This document shows, in pieces, positions 57,503 to 64,000 of a stretch of 64,000 nucleotides of DNA. The notes below the pieces were generated by a model. The model was not told the DNA's origin, made no database searches, and was given only the letters and a program-made list of their open reading frames with translations. Positions within the stretch are counted from its first letter, which is position 1, and each line of letters starts with the position of its first letter. The position numbers and the translations under genes were made by a program. Source of the stretch: Lates calcarifer (lineage: Eukaryota; Chordata; Actinopteri; Centropomidae); the NCBI RefSeq assembly GCF_001640805.2, contig NC_066843.1, forward strand, positions 8,209,686-8,273,685, given 5' to 3'.

Positions 57503-58599
57503 AAAGCACTGTAATTCAATTGTGCTGCAGTTTTGCTCAGTTTTATTAAAGAACATCCTCAGTCCATAATACAGCCAGAGATGAAGAGTGCTATTATTTC
57601 TTTTGATTGATGGAAAAATACACAGGAGCTGCACGGTTTTCCATAATAAACAGATACTTTGCTCTCATTTTTGTATCCAATGAATTTTGTGTTCAAAATC
57701 TTACATGAGTCAATTAATCTTTGATGTGAAATGTATCGGTGACTGAATGAGTAAATAGATGAATGAATGAATAAGTACTGTTGAAGTGGGAGTTGGTGTT
57801 TACTGATCTGCATCTGTAGACCTGCTGTTCTGCAGATGAAATGAATGTGGTGGTGGTTGTGTACATGTACTTAGGTGTGGTGGGAGCTGGGTTTGAAGGC
57901 TGCTGTGTAAACCTTTGAATCTGTCTTCACCTGTATACAGTATGCATGTAAGTATATGTATGGTGTGTTCGTCCTTGGGAGCTGATGGGTGTGTGCCAGG
58001 TTTGTGTGTGTGTGTGTGTCAGCAGGATTTTTGTTTCCTTAATGGCAATGGAGACTGTTGTTTCTGATGAATTCAGTTTGGTGTTTTTCTGACTTCCCTG
58101 CTCTCCTTTTCCCCGCGCTTAACACAAACATGATCAATACTTGAATTAATGTGTAAGTAAAGAGGCAAAACATGTCGCACTGGCCTTGGCACAGGCTGCC
58201 GCCCCGCCCCCACCCTGACAGCCTCCAACCTGGCTCGGCTGAGTGAAGTCAAGAGAGGAATGAAGAGAATGAACGAGCAACAGAGCATGTGGAGGGGAAG
58301 AAATAAGTGTTCATTTATAATGAACACATTGCGGGGGTAAATTTGAATACATTCAGCTTTTAGAATCTGTCTTTTATTGCTGCAGAATTAATTTTACTAA
58401 TTATTAGTTGAGAGGTAATTATGTCTTGCTGCATGGGTGATGTCTCTTGTCAGGGAAGGCAGCGGTGTGGTGAATGACGTGTGCGCTCGAGTGTTGGGGG
58501 GGGGGTGAATGTAATGTTGGGTATAAAGAGCAGCAACGACAGAGTGGCTAGACAGGCCACAGGTGTGGGTGTCGGCTCAGGGGAGGGTGTGTATGTCTC

Positions 58600-58619
58600 T
58601 GTGTGTGTGTGTGTGTGTG
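58600..58619. repeat. (GT)n microsatellite
   Basis: About 20 bp of uninterrupted GT repeat. Confidence 0.9.
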
Positions 58620-58930
58620 GAAGAGAGTTAGCACTTGTGTGTTGTGTTTGCGTGCAAGTGACAGGGTGTGAGGCTCAAGAGGCAGAACGGTGATTTGTGA
58701 GTATTGTATTCCTGTAATCTGCTCAGATCAGATCAACCAGAGCCAATAATGCAACACTGAGCCAAATACCACACTGCTCTTTCTTCATCTCTCGCTTGTC
58801 TCTCTCTCTCTCAGTCTCTCTTTGCCCCCCCCACCCACCTAACACCACCAACACCACTACCCTCTCTCTGCCTTTTTTCTTTTCACTGCAGTGGGAGCCA
58901 GCTTTGCTGCAGAGGGAAAGATGGAGTAAA

Positions 58931-58934
<4 letters not shown>

Positions 58935-58962
<28 letters not shown>
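58935..58962. repeat. (GA)n microsatellite
   Basis: About 28 bp of uninterrupted GA repeat. Confidence 0.93.
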
Positions 58963-58970
<8 letters not shown>

Positions 58971-61494
58971 CCAGAAAGAGTCAGGAAGATGGATGGTGAG
59001 AAATGGCGATAGGACCAAGAAAGAGACTCAGAGAACAGAGGAGGAGATGCAAGGTGGACAGGATTGAACAGTAAACGATTACTGCTCTGCTTGTGTGTGC
59101 TCCTGGTAGAGCCTGATACCGAATCAAACAGTGCTCTTTCTCTCTATTGACACACACACACAGCCACAGAAACAGACACACACACACTGGCCACAAGCAT
59201 TTGAGTTTGTTTTTGGCCAGTGCTGGGTGGTGCTTGGCAGAAGAAATTAAGCCTAACAACCGTGGCATCTGTCTCAGCAGCAGGAGAGTCCCGCCTCCCC
59301 ACCCACACATGACCTGCCCTGCTTTCATTCACTGAGCCGCCTGCTGCCAGCCTCAGGATGGGCCACTGCCTCCGCCACTGCCCGCCAACCCCCTCCATCC
59401 TGGCCTCTCTGCACTGCCAACCACTATGTGCCCGCTCCCATGTTTCCCCCCTCGAGCAACAACCAGGAGTCTAGCGATATGGGTGCTTCAAATATTCATA
59501 ACAGCCACGCTGCAACACAGAGCTCTCTGCTCCCCTCCATTTTGAGAGGCAATTCTCATGCTGTAGCTGCTGTTAGCCTGAACACGGTTTCTGTGCACCG
59601 AGTCAACTACTCTGTAGTCAGTGTGTATTAACAGTGCGTACTATAAGTATTAAGCAGTACTTCAGTCTTCAATCTGGCCTCCCAACTGTGCATGGAGCTA
59701 AATATATACACCCCTCTCTTTGCCGCCGTCCCTCCATCCACTCCCCAACCCTCCCCCTCACCCAGGGCTGGACACAACCACCGGCCTGCTAAAGGGGTTG
59801 CGCTGCTTTACACTACGCTGAAACCCAACTAGAATTGGTGAAGAGGAAGCACACTAGCACCCGTGCAAAAGAGACGCCAATGCTATACTTAGATAGGTGC
59901 AGGAACACCACAGGCACACATACCGGGCCAGTGCGTAATACATGCAAGGACTATTAAGCACAGAAATGTATCTGGACTTCTGCACACACAAACATGGAGA
60001 CCCACAGAGTGATGTGAGAGGCGGCTTCTGGGGAGAGAAGTTCTACTATGTGTCTCTCAGGAAGCCACAGGCTGGATAAACATCCATGTGGAGCAGCAGC
60101 AGATGCCTCCGTCTCCCTCTAATGCCCACTCCCCCCTTCCTCTCCACTCACATCCCCTCACATCCTACCACCTACTCACACCCTACATCTCACATCCCTC
60201 TTCCTTGCTCTCTCCTTTCTGCCTCCTTTAATGACAACTTCCCCCCCGCTTGCTTCATTCACCCACCTCCCCTTCTTTTACTCACTCCCTATGTTGTCCC
60301 CAGTTCTCTTTTTCTCTCCATCTCTGCCCCCCATTCTTTTATTCTACTTCTCATCATGCAGGCCACCTGCTAGCCCTCGGCCGTGCTGCTTATCCTCTGT
60401 ATTCACTCGTCGTATCTCAAGATTATTTCTCTGGGGGGCATCCTGTGTGTGCGCTCCACCATACTGTGTTATCTAGCTCATCAAGTGGGTTGGAGTGGAT
60501 CAGGAATGGATGGGGGTTGAGGCTTCATGCTCTGGCTTGTGGCAAACAGGTAGCCCATAGGGATGCACACTAACCGCAATAAGTATGAAGGCATGGGAGG
60601 ATCGTAGTGTTTCTACAGCAATCTTTTCTAAACTGGCACGGTTTCTAAACAACAGGCCATTATTTGTTAAGGCGAGCCATCAATATCATGAAGTTGTGAA
60701 GCTACACAGTCAGCCCACCAACTGCCAGTGAGCTACAAGATGGATGATATGGCTGCTGGAACTAATGTGGCAGCTGAGTCTCAAAGCATGAGCTTGAATA
60801 ATATCTGGCTTAGGAGTTAAGTTCTATAGCTTGTTTTTATGTGATTGTTTTAACTGCACTGAGGCACCCGCAAATTGGCATTGATCATTATTGGTTGACT
60901 AGCTTTTAACAGCTGGGCCACTCTTTAATGTTCCTGTCAGGGAGGGGTTATCATGTAACCTGTTTCCCCTGTCTCCTGTCCTCACACCTGCTAAATGGCA
61001 AGCCAACCTCCAAAGAAAGAGGGAGAGAGAGCATGAAAAAGAGAGCAGTGCAGCACAGAGCCCTTATTAAAGCTGTCCTCCAAGGCTGCCCTCTGACTGA
61101 TTCCCCCTGTAAATCTCCCCTTTAATTGGAGAGGGCACAAGAAGAGAGGTGCCACCTCAATCACAAATGTATTCTGCATCTCTGAGGAAGGATGGAAGAG
61201 AAAGATTGAGAGAGAGAGAGAAAGAGAGAGACAGGTGGAGGGACAGACAGACAGCGAGGTCCTCAGAATATGTGGGTGGAGACAGTCAGAGATATAAACA
61301 CGATGAGGGTTTGAGAAGTGAGATGACATATTTACATTCGCCTGGGAAGTGGGAGGCGGGAGGTGAAAAGATGAAAAGGTAGCACAGTAATGGAGAGAGA
61401 CGGGCAGAGAGGTGCGCCAAGGGTGATGCAAGGAGAGGAGGAGAAGGACAATGGGCGAGGAAGAGAAAGTAATGGAGGGAGACAAATAGAAATG

Positions 61495-61514
61495 GCTGGC
61501 AGTGAAAGAAAAGG
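61495..61514. repeat. 20-bp sequence repeated at 63,863-63,882
   Basis: GCTGGCAGTGAAAGAAAAGG is present identically at both places, 2,368 bp apart. The bases just beyond differ. Confidence 0.85.
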
Positions 61515-61522
61515 AAAGCGTA

Positions 61523-61529
61523 CGTGTGC

Positions 61530-61561
<32 letters not shown>

Positions 61562-61586
61562 GAAAGAGAGAGAGAGAGAGAGAGAG
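61523..61586. repeat. Compound (GT)n(GA)n microsatellite
   Basis: CGTGTGCG lead-in, then GT repeat with one TTTG interruption (to about 61,562), then GAAA(GA)n to 61,586. Confidence 0.93.
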
Positions 61587-61646
61587 GTAGAAGAGAGACA
61601 GGCTGATTTCACCAGAGTTGCAGCCTGAGTGTCCTCCCTTAATGGG

Positions 61647-61660
61647 GTTGCCATGACAAC
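61647..61660 (+). promoter_or_regulatory. X-box-like RFX site
   Basis: GTTGCCATGACAAC matches the RFX-type X-box pattern (GTNRCC, short spacer, RGYAAC) with one mismatch. It sits in an otherwise unique 80-bp piece between two microsatellites. Binding is not demonstrated. Confidence 0.4.
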
Positions 61661-61690
61661 GGTGTATAAGAGAGTCAGGCTCCAGCAGAG

Positions 61691-61693
61691 TGT

Positions 61694-61740
<47 letters not shown>

Positions 61741-61762
61741 CGTGTGAACTTGTGTGTGTGTG
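61691..61762. repeat. (GT)n microsatellite with interruptions
   Basis: GT repeat about 70 bp long, with GAG and GCGTGCG interruptions and an AACTT break near 61,747-61,751. The unbroken core is about 35 bp (61,701-61,735). Confidence 0.95.
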
Positions 61763-61769
61763 CTCTGCT

Positions 61770-62030
61770 CCTCAAGTGATTGATTATCTGTGAGACAGTA
61801 TACAGTACTATACGGTAACACTACTACACCTTGGGCTTTTTTTTTTTGTAAAAAGGTGGGCAGGAGTTTATTTCCTTTCACTATTTGTTTGGTCGTACGT
61901 CCTTGTATGAATGACGAGGGGGAATGATGGAAGGAGGGAGAAGGAAAGCAGCAGCCTCTTCGGCTGTGTCATTGCCCTTCTTGGCAGAGCCAAGCGGGTG
62001 TGCAGTAACTGTTGTGTCCTGGCCATGTCC
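61770..62030. other. Non-coding, nothing specific
   Basis: Short T-run (61,839-61,848) and a purine-rich patch (61,915-61,950). No gene supported. Confidence 0.5.
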
Positions 62031-62039
62031 CTTGTACCA

Positions 62040-62265
62040 CTGGCAGCCATGTTGAATGAGGTTAGGTGATGTCATGCCGGTCAGGTGACGTTTGGAAGGC
62101 CCAGCTGTCACGGAGCAGAGGCAGTCCCACAGGAGCACCAATCTGTCATCATTATATTAATGACACGCATAGCACTGCTAGCAATGTCATCTCTTGTGTG
62201 TGCCAAAGCTAACGAGCAGCGCCTTAATTGTAAAATTAATTGAAAAACATTTTGATTAAAGACCA
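62040..62265. promoter_or_regulatory. Candidate conserved non-coding element
   Basis: Unique block with GGTCAGGTGACG (E-box/CRE-like), CATTATATTAATGACACG, GCACTGCTAGCAATGTC and GCCTTAATTGTAAAATTAATTG. It ends abruptly at the pyrimidine-rich tract from 62,270. Confidence 0.4.
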
Positions 62266-62269
62266 CCCT

Positions 62270-63295
62270 CCCCACCCCAGCCCTCCTCCATCTTCATCAG
62301 CTCCCCTTTCACTCTGCTCCGCCATCTTTCTATCCCCCCCCGGTTATGTCCTTTTGAGTTTTCTCCCAGGTCCCAGCAGCTCTCACTTTCACACACTATT
62401 CTCACTTTCTTTTTTCTGTCTCCTCCCGCATTTGCATCTCTGACCTTCTCCCATTTTCATCTGTGCTCTGTTTCTCCTTCAACCTTTTCTAACCCCCCAA
62501 CATGTTCCCTAGCCCATCATTTTCTCCCCCCCTCAACATACTCATTTTCTACTATCTGTCACTCTCTTCTTTCGTTAGGAAAATTACAACTCTTTTATGT
62601 GCTCGATCTCCCTCCTCATCCCTCCCTCCCTTCCCTCCTCTTTGTCTTTTCCCATCAGGCTCCCCTCTGCGCTGCTGTCTCTCTTGTCTTTTCTCCTCAT
62701 GTCTCCATTACAGTCTGTTTTACGCCCTCAGTATGTCTGTGTGTCTGTGTTTGTATGCAGTGGTGGAGTTATAAGGGGAAAGGAGTTGGTAAAGTGGTAG
62801 TTTGTGCCCAGCTTTACTTTTTTACCACACCCCCACTCCCCTGCAGCTCTGTGTAGCCTCAGAGGCTGGTCAGTCTCTCGTTTCTGACTCTCATTCACCA
62901 GCACTCTTTCTCCTTCCTCTCTCTCCAGCAAAGCTCCAGAACCAGAGGGAAAGAGGGAGAGAGTGATAAGGCTGGTGTACATCTCCAATGGTCTTTTATT
63001 CTCTAGCCTCCCCTCTCATCTTGGCTCTCCTTCTGCTGCTCTCACTCTCCATTTCTCCCCGGTGTGGACTGAGGTCCAGTTTATCATTCTGCCACAGACT
63101 CCATGGAAAGATTTCTGGCTTTTGTGTAGTTGTGCATGTGTGTACATGCGTGTGTGTGTGTACTTTTTTCTTGCACTTTTCTCTTGTCATAATCTAATTA
63201 AGTAAATGACACATTAAGTTTGTAGCTCCCTTTGTTTGCCTGAGAGCATACTGTATGTGTGAGTGCAAAATACAAGGTATGAGATAGTGAGAGTA
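62270..63295. other. Pyrimidine-rich non-coding DNA
   Basis: Strong C/T bias on the + strand from 62,270 to 62,720 and from 62,860 to 63,060, with a GT patch at 63,135-63,161. Overlapping + frames (67, 90, 67 and 85 codons) are Ser/Leu/Pro-rich artefacts of the bias. Confidence 0.55.
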
Positions 63296-63299
63296 TATA

Positions 63300-63500
63300 T
63301 AAGCCAGGATAATGGGAGCACCAGGGCTCATTAATGTCACCCATTGCAATAATGATACAGACAAGAAGGAGACATTGATCATCAGCGAACGATCAATAAT
63401 GGGGCGTATCGATCAGAACAACAGTTTGTCACCATGCAGATCGACGTCCCTGCAGGACACCAGGCTCCCAAGGGAGGGTGTCACTGCCTCACCATAGGCT
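63300..63500. promoter_or_regulatory. Candidate conserved non-coding element
   Basis: Unique block with GGCTCATTAATGTCACCC, TTGCAATAATGATACAG and four GATCA- or GATCAA-type words (about 63,377, 63,391, 63,410 and 63,440), two of them next to ATCGATC. A 61-codon + frame is open but featureless. Composition-based call. Confidence 0.4.
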
Positions 63501-63504
63501 TCTA

Positions 63505-64000
63505 TGTTCATTTATTTAAGAGGAAACATAGGCACAAACAAATGCCACTCTGATGAATGTCTGTTTTGTGCATAATTAGGTAAACATAGCTCTTAGTCAA
63601 TAGGAGAATAGATTCATGAATTAAATCTTCCTCTGTGAATAATAAGCTCTAAACGTGGGTACTGAACAGCACAGGAACATCCCCAAATTCTTCATGTTAG
63701 CCTTAATAGCCAAGTTGAGAGCAAGAGGAAGGATACATTAGGGGGAAATATATCCATACAGAACTATATCAGGTCCCTACACAAGAGTCTTGAGCCTGCC
63801 CTCTTTTTCTGGCTCCCTTTGCACTGTCCACTCCTGTTGGACTCAGACTGTCTTGGAGAATAGCTGGCAGTGAAAGAAAAGGCAGCAGAGTGACTGTAAC
63901 ACCGGGTGGAGTGTTGCCATAGAGACGCAGCGTCACAGCTCCTAAGCAGATAACACTTTCAATGCCATTCCCTTCTTTGTGATTCCCACATTCAAGGATG
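63505..64000. other. Non-coding stretch to window end
   Basis: AT-rich to about 63,770, then mixed. It holds the second copy of the 20-mer (63,863-63,882). Nothing else seen. Confidence 0.5.

Larger units (their letters stand above)
56340..61480. other. Non-coding stretch with simple repeats
   Basis: Contains T21 (57,482-57,502), GT patches (58,003-58,019 and 58,600-58,619), G10 (58,496-58,505), GA (58,935-58,962) and pyrimidine-rich DNA (60,100-60,360) whose frames (95, 81 and 107 codons) are low-complexity. A GC-balanced block at 59,270-59,640 shows nothing I can assign. Confidence 0.5.

Noticed and set aside
61286..61775. Minus-strand frames of 122 and 147 codons with His-Thr runs
   Set aside because: They translate the GT and GA microsatellites; no domain and no start or splice context.
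63912..63926. Second X-box-like word GTTGCCATAGAGAC
   Set aside because: The right half-site matches only about half of the consensus.
1..64000. Bacterial operons, phage or plasmid features
   Set aside because: No ribosome-binding-site/ORF organisation, no frame above about 185 codons, and vertebrate-type microsatellites and retroelement tails throughout.

Overview
This window looks like non-coding nuclear DNA from a ray-finned fish, most likely a percomorph-type teleost. Four things point that way. There are many long (CA)n/(GT)n, (GA)n/(CT)n and poly-A/T tracts. No reading frame is long or has a recognisable protein domain. There are 3' tails of typical fish retroelements, each with an AATAAAG-like box followed by a short simple-sequence tail. 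There is also a tRNA-headed SINE with target-site duplications, and a fold-back pair of Tc1-like inverted termini. I recognise no bacterial, viral, rRNA, tRNA-gene or CRISPR content. Almost every listed open frame is under 150 codons and is explained by simple sequence or chance. Species and locus cannot be fixed from the sequence alone.

Layout. 1-42.4 kb reads as a gene-poor stretch. AT-rich single-copy blocks, dense in homeodomain-type TAATTA and POU-type ATGCAAAT words, alternate with microsatellites, pyrimidine-rich or purine-rich tracts and a few mobile-element relics. These blocks (about 2.9, 5.6-6.1, 7.0-7.2, 10.6-10.9, 13.0-13.4, 17.0-17.2, 19.8-20.1, 22.5-23.1, 25.2-25.5, 32.6-33.3, 33.8-34.0 and 35.8-36.3 kb) have the look of conserved non-coding elements. 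That is judged by composition only; no alignment was possible. 42.4-43.16 kb is the one locally CpG-rich segment. It ends in a purine-rich leader with a good splice donor at 43,163/43,164, so I call it a candidate promoter and first exon of a + strand gene. 43.2-64 kb would then be the start of a large first intron, with further enhancer-like blocks (43.8-44.2, 44.5-44.7, 47.4-47.9, 51.5-51.7, 54.2-54.5, 55.5-55.7, 62.0-62.3 and 63.3-63.5 kb).

How it fits together (inference): a developmental or neural-type gene with a long regulatory landscape upstream and in intron 1. No coding exon could be assigned to a family. A weak candidate exon at 5.33-5.42 kb and a 23-codon signal-peptide-like frame inside the CpG-rich segment are reported with low confidence. 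I found no undescribed biological system. The most unusual items are small-scale: an exact 23-bp copy 1.2 kb away embedded in a patchwork next to a retroelement tail, a perfect 14-bp hairpin, and a roughly 60-bp transposon fold-back nested in a CA repeat.
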